Part shown: positions 53,412 through 63,027 of the stretch, piece by piece | Layout of the letters: each line of letters starts with the position of its first letter | How positions within the stretch are numbered: position 1 is the first letter of the stretch | DNA from: Terriglobia bacterium | GTDB lineage: Bacteria > Acidobacteriota > Terriglobia > UBA7540 | Length of the DNA: 64,000 nt | Direction of reading: 5' to 3' | NCBI GenBank assembly: GCA_035712365.1 | Contig: DASTAW010000031.1 | Coordinates: 1 to 64,000, forward strand | Notes under the pieces: generated by a model | What the model saw: the letters and a program-made list of their open reading frames with translations, nothing else | Databases searched by the model: none | What the model was told of the DNA's origin: nothing | Position numbers and translations under genes: made by a program

Positions 53412-54647
53412 TCACAACGCCGGTCGAAGGGAGAGCGACGCGCCTTTCTCCCATTCCTGAAGCATACGTTCCCCTATTTTAGAAAACTCGGGATTCTGGG
53501 CGATGTAGGAGCGTGCCTCGTTCGCAGTCTGAGAAATGGCCTCGTCGATTTGGCCAAAGATCAGCTTGATTCGGGACGGTGAGCTTCCGAGCCGAGTTTC
53601 GCCGAGCCTGTGAAGTTCCTTAGCGCTCGGCCACCGGGTTGTACCGTTAAGCGTTAGCGCCATGCTGTCTTTGGGCAAGTAGACGGAGGTGGTTACAAGA
53701 TCATAGACAGGTGACAGCCTCGCTTCACCGAGAACTTCGTCATAAATGATTCCGAAATCCTTCAAGTGCGCATCACCGTTGCGGAGGGCACAATTGACCG
53801 AAATCAGAGTGAACAGCCTTTCCATGTCTTCGTTGACGTGCGTGGAATTCGCGAACTGCTGGAAACGCTTCATGATCGACCTCTCGTAGCTTCCACGGTA
53901 CTTCTCGTCTGTCCTTCGAGCATTCAAAACACAGAAATCTTCAAAACCACGATACGTACCGTCCGGCCGAAGGTCAAAACGGTCGATCACCAGTGCCGCG
54001 CCATCCTCAGCCAGCCGGTAAGGCGGAACCTCAAGTCCGCACTTCTGCGCCACCGCCAGGCAGAACCGCTCATTCGTGGCGAGTTGCGGATATTCGACTG
54101 TGTCCCAGAGTTTCACGATGTGAGTAGCACCCAGATAGCTTTGGGAGAGCCGCGACCTTGTGTGCCTCAGGGTTGCGGAGGCTTCTTCATCGCGTATAAG
54201 AATTTTGGGCTGTACGCCACTAATGCCGGAAAATGTGGCAAACTTATCGATTAAGTAGCGAAATAGATCCCCGTCACGCCGCCGTGCCAGGATTTCATCC
54301 ACTGACTGAAACGGAACTTCCTCTTGCAGATGCTCCTTCTCGCCCGTATACCGAATGCGGCCCACCTGCGAACGGCCAACGATAGAGATCAGGTCAAAAT
54401 CGTCGAACGTGCCCGTCGCCTTCGCGAAGGCCAGGCGCAGCCGCTCGCGTAAGACACCCTCAGGCAGATTCATCTCAAAAATGGGAGGCAGACCGAAAGG
54501 AATATCCCAGGAAGGCAATCTGACGGGCATGGTGACGGACACCGCTCGCCCAGCCGGTGTGTCCGGCGAGTAAGCAAAGGAACTGCCACGATCACCAAGC
54601 CTGTCAAGCAGACCGGCTGCAGAGCCGTCGCTCCAGACCTTAATCAT
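53412..54647 (-). CDS. hipA: HipA family serine/threonine kinase toxin
   Basis: A 411-residue HipA toxin. The N-terminal domain has the usual couple region (MPVRLPSWDIPFGLPPIFEM, LPEGVLRERL). The kinase core includes the GISGVQPKILI ATP loop, LVIDRFDL, the catalytic loop NCALRNGDAHLKDFG (Asp292) and the metal-binding SPVYDLV (Asp316). Such kinases phosphorylate glutamyl-tRNA synthetase or related targets and cause dormancy. The gene overlaps hipB by four bases and runs from it. Its 3' end is only 33 bases from the IS630 element, which may have trimmed neighbouring DNA. Confidence 0.92.
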   Translation of the reverse strand: MIKVWSDGSAAGLLDRLGDRGSSFAYSPDTPAGRAVSVTMPVRLPSWDIPFGLPPIFEMNLPEGVLRERLRLAFAKATGTFDDFDLISIVGRSQVGRIRYTGEKEHLQEEVPFQSVDEILARRRDGDLFRYLIDKFATFSGISGVQPKILIRDEEASATLRHTRSRLSQSYLGATHIVKLWDTVEYPQLATNERFCLAVAQKCGLEVPPYRLAEDGAALVIDRFDLRPDGTYRGFEDFCVLNARRTDEKYRGSYERSIMKRFQQFANSTHVNEDMERLFTLISVNCALRNGDAHLKDFGIIYDEVLGEARLSPVYDLVTTSVYLPKDSMALTLNGTTRWPSAKELHRLGETRLGSSPSRIKLIFGQIDEAISQTANEARSYIAQNPEFSKIGERMLQEWEKGASLSLRPAL

Positions 54648-54901
54648 TCCGATTCTCGTTCTTTCGTGAGTTCGTCTAAAGTGGGCCGTTGCGAGGCTGC
54701 CTCTTCGAGGTTCAGGCGGAGCCCGAGGGCCGACAAAAGTCTAGCAATTTTGGAAAAGCCTAGTTCCCCACTTCGACCGTTCTCCAAGGCGTCGAGCGTA
54801 GCTCTGCTGACCGAGGCCCTTCTCGCCAGTCCAGTCTGGCTTAGGCCAAGTTTCTTGCGTCTTGCCGAGATATGCTCTCCCAAGGTGTTCAGAGTCAACA
54901 T
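54644..54901 (-). CDS. hipB: HipB-type antitoxin
   Basis: An 85-residue Xre-type helix-turn-helix protein: LGEHISARRKKLGLSQTGLA, RRASVSRATLDALENGRSGE, LGFSKIARLLSALGLRL. The C-terminal tail (RPTLDELTKERESE) is short and probably flexible. It neutralises HipA and represses the operon by binding inverted operators. The candidate operator lies 37-64 bases upstream. Its stop overlaps the hipA ATG (ATGA). The ATG at 54901 has no clear ribosome-binding site, so a leaderless message is possible. Confidence 0.88.
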   Translation of the reverse strand: MLTLNTLGEHISARRKKLGLSQTGLARRASVSRATLDALENGRSGELGFSKIARLLSALGLRLNLEEAASQRPTLDELTKERESE

Positions 54902-54937
54902 ATGAACAATATACTAGGCATTTATCGTAAAACCAAG

Positions 54938-54965
54938 CTGTTTGCCTTATATATTAGGCAAGCAG
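54938..54965. promoter_or_regulatory. Candidate HipB operator
   Basis: Inverted repeat CTGTTTGCCT (54938-54947) and AGGCAAGCAG (54956-54965), nine of ten positions paired around an 8-base AT-rich core. A further TAGGCA half-site at 54915-54920 lies 40 bases from the TAGGCA at 54955-54960, so HipB could bind both on one face of the helix. Located just upstream of hipB. Confidence 0.55.
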
Positions 54966-55023
54966 CCTTAATTTATCGTCAATCTACAGAAGGGAAGGCG
55001 GATAGGCGGGTCCACTTGTTTTC

Positions 55024-55058
55024 TACGTGGCGGCGTAAAGCCGCCGCTACGCCACGGC
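55024..55058. repeat. GC-rich hairpin downstream of gpmI
   Basis: GGCGGC (55029-55034), loop GTAAA, GCCGCC (55040-55045), plus flanking CGTGGC (55026-55031)/GCCACG (55051-55056) that can pair alternatively. It stands 26 bases after the gpmI stop. There is no T-run on the minus strand, so it is probably a dispersed palindromic repeat that could stabilise the gpmI mRNA end. Confidence 0.4.
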
Positions 55059-55083
55059 AGCTCACACAGAATAGAAAACGAAT

Positions 55084-56658
55084 TTATCGTCCGGTTTTTG
55101 CGGCCGCTGATTCCTTGAATTCGGTATCGCGGAGGTCGTGGCCGGTCATTTCAGCGGGTAGAGGGATACCCAGCAGGCCGAGTAACGTGGGCGAGATGTC
55201 GGCCAGCGCTCCGCCGTCGCGCAGTTTCGGCGGGACCTGTTCAGCAATCAGGATAAGCGGAACAGGATTGGTGGTGTGGGCCGTGTGCGGACCGCCGGTT
55301 GCGGGATCCACCATCAATTCGGCATTGCCGTGGTCCGCTGTGATCACCATCGCTCCACCCTTGGCGCGGACGGCCTTGTAAATTTCGCTCAGGCAGGCAT
55401 CGACAGTTTCCACTGCCTTGACGGCGGCCTCGAGCTTGCCGCTGTGCCCCACCATGTCAGCGTTGGCGAAATTGACGATGAGGACGTCGCGGCTGCCCTC
55501 GTTGACGGCCTTCACCACGGTTTCCATCACGCCGCGGGCGCTCATCTCGGGCTGCAGGTCGTAGGTGGCCACTTTGGGCGACGGCACCAGGATGCGGTCC
55601 TCGCCCGGGTAAGCCTTCTCCACGCCGCCGTTAAAGAAGTAGGTGACGTGCGCATATTTTTCCGTCTCCGCCACGCGCAGGTTCTTCAACTGCGCATCGG
55701 CCATCACCGCAGCCAGAATCTGGTTGAGCGATTGGGGCGAAAAGACGTACGGATTGATGAACGTCTTGTCATAGCGCGTCATCGAGAGGAAGTACAGCTT
55801 CTCGGGATAGCCTCGGCGCTCGAAGCCCTCGAGGTCGGGCTGCGTGAGCGCGCGGGTCATCTGGCGGGCTCGGTCGGCGCGGAAATTGAAGAACATCACG
55901 GCGTCGTCGCTGCGGATGGTGGCTGTGGGATGGCCCTGGGAATCCGTGATGACGATGGGAACCACAAACTCGTCGGTAACGCCCTGGTTGTAAGAATTCT
56001 TGATGGCCGCGACGGGGTCTTCTGCCTTCACGCCCTCGGCGTTGACGATGGCGTCGTAAGCCTGCTGCGTGCGCTGCCAGCGGTTGTCACGGTCCATGGC
56101 ATAGTAACGGCCGGATACGGAGGCGATGCGGCCCACGCTGAATTCGCGCATCTTCTGCTGAAGAGCCTCGACATATCCGGCGCCGTTTGTGGGTGCCGTG
56201 TCGCGTCCATCGAGGAAAACGTGGACGACGACATCGTTCACATCATTCTCGCGCGCCATCTCCAGCAGCGCGTAAAGATGCCGCTGGTGGGAATGCACGC
56301 CGCCGTCGCTGAGCAGGCCCATGAAGTGCAGGCGCGTCTTGCGCCCGGCTTCCATCAGCTTGAGCAGCGCGGGATTTTTGAAAAATTCGCCTGTGCGGAT
56401 TGCGGCGTCGATGCGCGTGATGTCCTGGTAGACAACGCGCCCGGCGCCGATGTTCAAATGGCCCACCTCAGAATTGCCCATCAGGCCGTCCGGCAGGCCA
56501 ACGCGTTCGCCAGAGGTGTAGACCAGGGTGGAGGGATATTCCTTCAGCAGCGCGGTGTAGTTGGGCGTATTGGCCAGCGCGATGGCGTTGTTCTCGCGCT
56601 CGGCACGATATCCCCAGCCATCCAGGATGATGAGTACTACGGGTTTTGGAATTTTCAT
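55084..56658 (-). CDS. gpmI: 2,3-bisphosphoglycerate-independent phosphoglycerate mutase
   Basis: A 524-residue two-domain alkaline-phosphatase-superfamily enzyme converting 3- to 2-phosphoglycerate with manganese. The N-terminal metal site is in [20 protein letters not shown] and the phospho-serine block is [20 protein letters not shown]. Further motifs are [32 protein letters not shown], and [36 protein letters not shown] closes the metal site. It lies 76 bases after enolase on the same strand, placing two consecutive glycolytic steps together. Confidence 0.96.
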   Translation of the reverse strand: MKIPKPVVLIILDGWGYRAERENNAIALANTPNYTALLKEYPSTLVYTSGERVGLPDGLMGNSEVGHLNIGAGRVVYQDITRIDAAIRTGEFFKNPALLKLMEAGRKTRLHFMGLLSDGGVHSHQRHLYALLEMARENDVNDVVVHVFLDGRDTAPTNGAGYVEALQQKMREFSVGRIASVSGRYYAMDRDNRWQRTQQAYDAIVNAEGVKAEDPVAAIKNSYNQGVTDEFVVPIVITDSQGHPTATIRSDDAVMFFNFRADRARQMTRALTQPDLEGFERRGYPEKLYFLSMTRYDKTFINPYVFSPQSLNQILAAVMADAQLKNLRVAETEKYAHVTYFFNGGVEKAYPGEDRILVPSPKVATYDLQPEMSARGVMETVVKAVNEGSRDVLIVNFANADMVGHSGKLEAAVKAVETVDACLSEIYKAVRAKGGAMVITADHGNAELMVDPATGGPHTAHTTNPVPLILIAEQVPPKLRDGGALADISPTLLGLLGIPLPAEMTGHDLRDTEFKESAAAKTGR

Positions 56659-56677
56659 ATTTTAGGGGTTAGGATTC

Positions 56678-56729
56678 AGGGATTGGGGATCAGGGGCTTG
56701 AGACCGGAGTCCGCGAGCCCCTAATCCCT
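56678..56729. repeat. Imperfect inverted repeat between eno and gpmI
   Basis: Arms AGGGATT...AGGGGCT (56678-56684, 56692-56698) and AGCCCCT-AATCCCT (56716-56722, 56723-56729) with further related GGGATT/AGGGG copies on both sides. It may act as a transcript-processing or attenuation hairpin between the two glycolytic genes. Confidence 0.4.
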
Positions 56730-56734
56730 GGTTC

Positions 56735-58030
<1,296 letters not shown>

Positions 58031-58175
58031 TCAGTTGTCTCCTTTACTGAATATCGAAGCTGTTCATTGTAACATAGCGACTTAAACCTGATGTGCTCCG
58101 GATCGCGCCATCCACACCCGGGCCCGGCGTTCAATCCTTGCCTTGGAGAAGCGGCGGCGGAATAATGGCACGCGG

Positions 58176-61127
58176 ATGCTCATGCACAACCTGAACCCCG
58201 AACAACGGAGGGCCGTGGAGCACGGCGAGGGCCCGCTGCTGGTGATCGCCGGTCCCGGAAGCGGCAAAACGCGCGTCATCACGCAGCGCATCACCTGCCT
58301 GCTTGAAAATGTGAGCGGGCTTCAGCCGGAAAACATCCTGGCGCTGACCTTCACCGACAAGGCCGCCGGAGAAATGAAAAGCCGCGTTGGCCATGATCTG
58401 CCCGGTCTCGACACCAGCCCGCACATTTCCACTTTTCACTCGTTCTGTTATGGGGTCCTGGGCAAACGCCACTTTGAGCGGAAACTTCTCGACAAAATCG
58501 ATGTCTGGATCTTTCTGCGCCGGAGGATGGAGCAGCTTGGGCTGGTGCATTACCAGAAGCTTGCGGAGCCAGGCGCTTTTCTTCACGACCTGAACAACTT
58601 CTTTTCGCAGTGCCAGGATGAGCTTGTGGGGCCGGATGAGTTTGACGCATATGTTCGTAGACGCGAGAGCGAATTCCAGGCGCGCGCGGCCTCGCTGGAC
58701 GTGGCCGACCGGCTGCTCCAGGAAGAAGAAATCCAAAAGCAGCAAGAACTGGCGCGGGTGTTCCGAACCAGCCGGCGGCTGATCGAAGCGGCGGGTTGCT
58801 CGAGCCTTGGCACGCTGATCAGCGAAGTGGTCCAGCTATGGGACCGCGAGCCCAAGACGCTGGAAGAATACCGAAGGCAGTTCCGCTACGTCCTGGTGGA
58901 CGAATTCCAGGACAGCAACTACGGACAGGTGCAACTCCTGAAGCGCCTGGTTGCGCCACCCTTCAATATCACCGCGGTGGGCGATCCTGATCAGGCCATC
59001 TACCGCTTCCGTGGAGCAGCGCACGGAACGTTCGACATGTTCAAGCGGGAGTTTCCAAACCCCGAGAAGATTTGTCTTAACCGCAATTACCGTTCCACCC
59101 GGAGAATCCTGCGGGCCTCGGAAGCCGTGATCGCATGCAATGAACTGAGAGATGGCGAGAAACCGCCGCTCGTCACTGAAAACCCGGAAGGCGCTAACGT
59201 CTTTCTTCTCTCTTCTCCCGACTATTCTGTAGAGGCCGGCGGGATCGCAGGCCTGGTGCAGGACCTCGCCCGGAAGCGCGCCATGACGGACATCGCAATC
59301 CTCTATCGCGCGCACAACCACCGAGACCTGCTGGTGCGCGAGTTTCGTCGAAGGCAAATTCCATTTGTGGTCCGCGGGCTCTCTCTGCTTTCCACCACCA
59401 TCATGCGCGACCTGCTGGCTTATCTGCGCCTGGTGCATTCGCCGCATGAGAACATCAGCCTGACACGGGTGCTCCTTGCGCCCCGGTGGAACTTCCCTGA
59501 CTCACTCTCGCTCGGCCTGCGCAAGCAGGCCGCGCGGAACCACTGCTCGGTTTACGACGCCATCCGGCAGAGCGAACAATCGCTGGTTAAGGCGGACTTG
59601 CAGAACACCGGCTGGCAGGAATTGAAATCGATCCTCGGCAAGCTCAGGAGAAAAGCTGAAGCCGTTCCGGTAACGCGCCTTCTGGATGAGATGACGGAAC
59701 TTCTTGAACTCAAGTTCGTCCCCGGCAGCAGGGATGCTGCATGCCTCGAGGCTTTTAAACAATTCCTGACCCAATGGGAGGAAAAAAGCGAGACGGGCAA
59801 GCTGCCTGAATTCATGGAGTATTTCGGTTATTTCATGGAAGCCGGCGGAAAAATAGAAGCGCCGGAACAGCTCGCGCCGGTGAACGCGGTGCAGATGATG
59901 ACCGTCCACGCGTCGAAGGGTCTCGAATTTCCCGTCGTCTTCATTCTAAGTGTGTCCTCGCGGCGTTTCCCTCATGGCGAGCAGAAGCCGATCATTGAAT
60001 TCCCTGATGAGCTTCGCAAAGGGCCTGTCCCGCCGATGAATCTTCACCTGGCCGAGGAGCGCCGGCTGTTTTACGTGGCGATGACGCGCGCGCGCGAGCA
60101 ACTCTACGTTTCAAGCGTGGGCGCGAAGGGGAAAAAGGCGTCTATCTTCATTGACAACTTGCTGTCCGACCCGGCGGTGCGCGCACGGGACATTGCGAAA
60201 ATTGAGTTTGAGGAGAGGACCGGCAAGACCGATTCGGCCGAGAGGGACGAAAGGGGGCCTTCAAAGAAAGCTGCGCGGGACAGCCGGCCAGCGCAGCCGT
60301 CCCTCTTTGCGGAACCCGCTCCAGCGCCGGACACGGTCCACCCACCCATCAAAGAATGGGCCCAGGGCCTTCCAGAGAATTTCTCTGACGGCAAGCTGCG
60401 ATTGAGCGCGACCACGATCGAGACCTATCTGGAATGTCCGCTGAAATTTAAATTCAGCCATCTCTATCACATTCCGACGGGCCCTCAGGCCGCGCTTACG
60501 TTTGGCAACATCATGCACCAGTCCGTGCGCCAGTATTTTAAGTTTCGGCAGGACGGCAAGGTCAATTTCGATGAGTTGAGTCAGTTTTACCTTGGCTCGT
60601 GGAAAAGCGCTGGTTTCGAAGATTTGTACCAGGAAGAAACCTACCGCAAGTCCGGGCTGGACCAGCTTCGCGAATTTGCAGAACGCCATAACGAAACGCC
60701 AATTTCCGATGGCATGCAAATGGAAGTCCATTTCGAACTCCCGATGGGAGACGTAGTGCTGGAAGGCCGCATCGACCAGATCAATCCCGTCCGGCCGCAC
60801 TACCCGCGCCTGGTGCAGTTAGTCGATTACAAGACGGGACGCCCGCGCTCCCAAAAAGACGCGGACAAAAGCCTCCAGCTTTCGGTCTATGCCCTCGCCG
60901 CGCGCGACCAGATGGGGCTTGAACCCGAAGGGCTGGTTTTCTACAACCTCACCAACAACCAGCCGGTGGCAAGCGTGAGGACCCAGAAGGAGCTGGATGC
61001 GGTCCAGCAGAAAATTCTGGCAGTGGCAGAGGAAATCCGCCGGATGATTTTTTCTCCGACGCCCGGTTTTGCGTGCAGGTACTGTGAATTTGTTCCGCTC
61101 TGCCCTGCCCACGAAGAAGATTTATAA
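58176..61127 (+). CDS. UvrD/PcrA-type helicase fused to a RecB-like Fe-S nuclease
   Basis: A 983-residue protein from the ATG at 58176 (MLMHNLNPEQRRAV). Superfamily 1A helicase motifs: LLVIAGPGSGKTRVITQRIT (Walker A), LVDEFQDSNYGQ (motif II), VGDPDQAIYRFRGAAHGTFD (III), VQMMTVHASKGLEFPVVFIL (V), LFYVAMTRAREQLY (VI). A ~250-residue C-terminal PD-(D/E)xK nuclease follows: LSATTIETYLECPLKFKFSH, LVQLVDYKTGRPRS and FACRYCEFVPLCP. The cysteine in ECPLK plus three at the end suit an AddB-like Fe-S staple. It resembles AdnA/AdnB-type end-processing helicase-nucleases. It is followed by rmuC. Confidence 0.92.
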   Translation: MLMHNLNPEQRRAVEHGEGPLLVIAGPGSGKTRVITQRITCLLENVSGLQPENILALTFTDKAAGEMKSRVGHDLPGLDTSPHISTFHSFCYGVLGKRHFERKLLDKIDVWIFLRRRMEQLGLVHYQKLAEPGAFLHDLNNFFSQCQDELVGPDEFDAYVRRRESEFQARAASLDVADRLLQEEEIQKQQELARVFRTSRRLIEAAGCSSLGTLISEVVQLWDREPKTLEEYRRQFRYVLVDEFQDSNYGQVQLLKRLVAPPFNITAVGDPDQAIYRFRGAAHGTFDMFKREFPNPEKICLNRNYRSTRRILRASEAVIACNELRDGEKPPLVTENPEGANVFLLSSPDYSVEAGGIAGLVQDLARKRAMTDIAILYRAHNHRDLLVREFRRRQIPFVVRGLSLLSTTIMRDLLAYLRLVHSPHENISLTRVLLAPRWNFPDSLSLGLRKQAARNHCSVYDAIRQSEQSLVKADLQNTGWQELKSILGKLRRKAEAVPVTRLLDEMTELLELKFVPGSRDAACLEAFKQFLTQWEEKSETGKLPEFMEYFGYFMEAGGKIEAPEQLAPVNAVQMMTVHASKGLEFPVVFILSVSSRRFPHGEQKPIIEFPDELRKGPVPPMNLHLAEERRLFYVAMTRAREQLYVSSVGAKGKKASIFIDNLLSDPAVRARDIAKIEFEERTGKTDSAERDERGPSKKAARDSRPAQPSLFAEPAPAPDTVHPPIKEWAQGLPENFSDGKLRLSATTIETYLECPLKFKFSHLYHIPTGPQAALTFGNIMHQSVRQYFKFRQDGKVNFDELSQFYLGSWKSAGFEDLYQEETYRKSGLDQLREFAERHNETPISDGMQMEVHFELPMGDVVLEGRIDQINPVRPHYPRLVQLVDYKTGRPRSQKDADKSLQLSVYALAARDQMGLEPEGLVFYNLTNNQPVASVRTQKELDAVQQKILAVAEEIRRMIFSPTPGFACRYCEFVPLCPAHEEDL

Positions 61128-61169
61128 TTCGTGTTGCAGTTCGACTGTTGAGGGACGCGGGGAGGCCTT

Positions 61170-62561
61170 ATGAATCCATTAATCCTTTTCATTGCCGGGA
61201 TAGTGATTGGGGGAGCGTTCGGCTGGCTGCTGGCCTGCCAGCGAAAGAACTCCGTACTGTCCGCTGTGCGGGTCGAGGCCGAAGGAAAGACAAAGGTCGC
61301 CGAGAGCACGGCGGACGCGCTCCGTTCTCGAGTAGGTGACCTTGAGGCCAGGCTGGCTTCCAGCGACGTGGAGGTCCGCAGCGAAGCCAATCTCCGGGTG
61401 GCCGCGGAAACCCGCCTGAAGGAAGCGCAATCCAACCTGGAAGACCAGAAGCGGCTGCTGGAAGAAGCGAGAGTTAAGCTGACGGATGCCTTTCAGGCGC
61501 TCTCCGCTCAAGCGCTCAACAGCAACAATCATGCGTTCATCCAGTTGGCGCGCAGCACCTTTGAAACCATCCAGACGCAGGCGAAAGGTGAACTCGAGAC
61601 CCGCGAGCAGGCGATCCAGGGGCTGGTGAATCCGCTGGTCGAAACTCTGAAGCGCTACGAAGCCCAAATCCAGGAAATGGAAAAGGCGCGACAGAACGCC
61701 TACGGCTCGCTGGAAGAACAGCTTCGCAGCCTTGCAATCGTAAACCAGCAGTTGCAGAAAGAAGCGGGGATGCTGACGAATACGCTCAAAGGCGGCCCTG
61801 CGGTGCGCGGCCGCTGGGGAGAAATGACGCTGCGTCGCGTGGCGGAACTTGCGGGCATGTCGGAACACTGCGATTTTTCGCTGCAGGAAAATGTTGAATC
61901 GGCGGCAGGCCGCCAGCGGCCGGACATGACCGTCCACCTGCCCAACGGACGCGAGATCGCCGTGGACGCCAAAGCGCCGCTCCAATCTTTTCTGGACGCA
62001 GCGGCGGCGCCGACCGAGGATGAACGCCGGCAAAAGCTTTCCAGGCACGCGCAACTTGTCCGTGACCGGATGAAGGAGTTGTCCGCAAAGGCTTATTGGG
62101 ACCAGTTCGATCCGGCCCCTGAGATCGTGGTGCTCTTTCTGCCGGGCGAATCCTTTTTCAGCGCCGCGCTCGAACAAGACCGCACGCTGCTCGAAGACGG
62201 AATGCAGAGGCACGTGGTGATCGCAACACCCACCACGCTGATCGCGCTGCTGCGGGCCGTGGCTTTCGGATGGCGGCAGGAGCAGATCGCACAGAACGCC
62301 CGGGAAATCAGCGCGCTTGGGAAAGATCTCTACGACCGGGTCCGGACCTTTCTGGGGCACTTCGAAGGAGTTGGCTTGTCCCTTCAACGGGCCACAGAAG
62401 GTTACAACAGGGCGGTGGGCTCGCTTGAATCGCGCGTGCTGCCCTCCATCCGCAAGTTCAGGGAGCTTGGAGCGGCCACCGGCGAGCCGATCGCGGAACT
62501 TGAACCGGTGGATGAAATCACCCGTGAACTGAACGCGCCGGAGCATGACGTCGTGGAATGA
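61170..62561 (+). CDS. rmuC: DNA recombination protein RmuC
   Basis: A 463-residue protein with an N-terminal membrane helix (LILFIAGIVIGGAFGWLLAC), a long coiled coil (~35-190) and the RmuC domain. Domain blocks: LKGGPAVRGRWGEMTLRRVA, MTVHLPNGREIAVDAKAPLQ, EIVVLFLPGESFFSAALEQD and TPTTLIALLRAVAFGWRQEQ. RmuC-type nucleases limit inversions and process DNA ends. Its ATG at 61170 is 42 bases after the helicase-nuclease stop, so the two form an operon for DNA-end handling. Confidence 0.95.
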   Translation: MNPLILFIAGIVIGGAFGWLLACQRKNSVLSAVRVEAEGKTKVAESTADALRSRVGDLEARLASSDVEVRSEANLRVAAETRLKEAQSNLEDQKRLLEEARVKLTDAFQALSAQALNSNNHAFIQLARSTFETIQTQAKGELETREQAIQGLVNPLVETLKRYEAQIQEMEKARQNAYGSLEEQLRSLAIVNQQLQKEAGMLTNTLKGGPAVRGRWGEMTLRRVAELAGMSEHCDFSLQENVESAAGRQRPDMTVHLPNGREIAVDAKAPLQSFLDAAAAPTEDERRQKLSRHAQLVRDRMKELSAKAYWDQFDPAPEIVVLFLPGESFFSAALEQDRTLLEDGMQRHVVIATPTTLIALLRAVAFGWRQEQIAQNAREISALGKDLYDRVRTFLGHFEGVGLSLQRATEGYNRAVGSLESRVLPSIRKFRELGAATGEPIAELEPVDEITRELNAPEHDVVE

Positions 62562-62620
62562 ATTTTACGAGAGCGAGGCACGAATCCCAGGGCTGCGCTG
62601 CACTGGCGTAACCCGGGCAT

Positions 62621-62655
62621 AAAAAAATTCGGGGATGCATCTCTGCATCCCCGAA
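62621..62655 (-). terminator. Rho-independent terminator of the Lys-rich peptide gene
   Basis: TTCGGGGATGCA (62628-62639), loop TCTC, TGCATCCCCGAA (62644-62655): 12-bp perfect stem. On the minus strand it is followed by seven Ts (62627-62621). It begins 28 bases after the stop codon of the 22-aa gene. It may also stop rmuC messages from the other side, but without a T-run there. Confidence 0.88.
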
Positions 62656-62683
62656 CCTTCTCTTTCAATCCGAATGAAGAGTG

Positions 62684-62752
62684 TTACCTCTTCTTCTTTT
62701 TGGCTTTTGACTTCGGCTTTGCCTTCGACTTTGCTTTCTTCTTTGCTGCCAT
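62684..62752 (-). CDS. 22-aa lysine-rich protein
   Basis: An ATG at 62752 with a strong AGAGGAGAATAAA ribosome-binding site encodes MAAKKKAKSKAKPKSKAKKKKR: 12 of 22 residues are lysine, with Ala, Ser and Pro, like a histone H1 tail. A consensus promoter lies 70-98 bases upstream and a perfect terminator directly downstream, so this is a complete transcription unit. It is likely to bind DNA or RNA through charge. I do not know a named family this short; similar KA-rich proteins occur in Acidobacteriota. Confidence 0.72.
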   Translation of the reverse strand: MAAKKKAKSKAKPKSKAKKKKR

Positions 62753-62821
62753 TTTATTCTCCTCTCAAACGTTTTGAGATCGCGTCAGTTAAAAACTGAC
62801 GGAGCGCGTGCTCAGTCACAA

Positions 62822-62850
62822 TGTATAGTGACAGTCGCTATTCTTGTCAA
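62822..62850 (-). promoter_or_regulatory. Sigma-70 promoter of the Lys-rich peptide gene
   Basis: On the minus strand TTGACA (62850-62845), 17 bases, TATACA (62827-62822). Both hexamers are near consensus with ideal spacing. The leader of about 62 bases includes a GTCAGTT/AACTGAC hairpin and a CTCAAAACG-type palindrome before the ribosome-binding site. Confidence 0.8.
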
Positions 62851-63027
62851 GAAGAAAGTGAAGCAGGTGTTCCGATGTTGAGTGCAAAAAAATTCCTGTC
62901 GCGCTTCTTCTCTTATCGCTTTGAGTGAATTTCAAGTCCGCTCGCCGGGCTTTGATGTCATCTGGAAGCGACAAAGCGCGAGCATCCTTTCCTGCATCGA
63001 AGTAAACTGAAAGTGAGGACGAATCAA

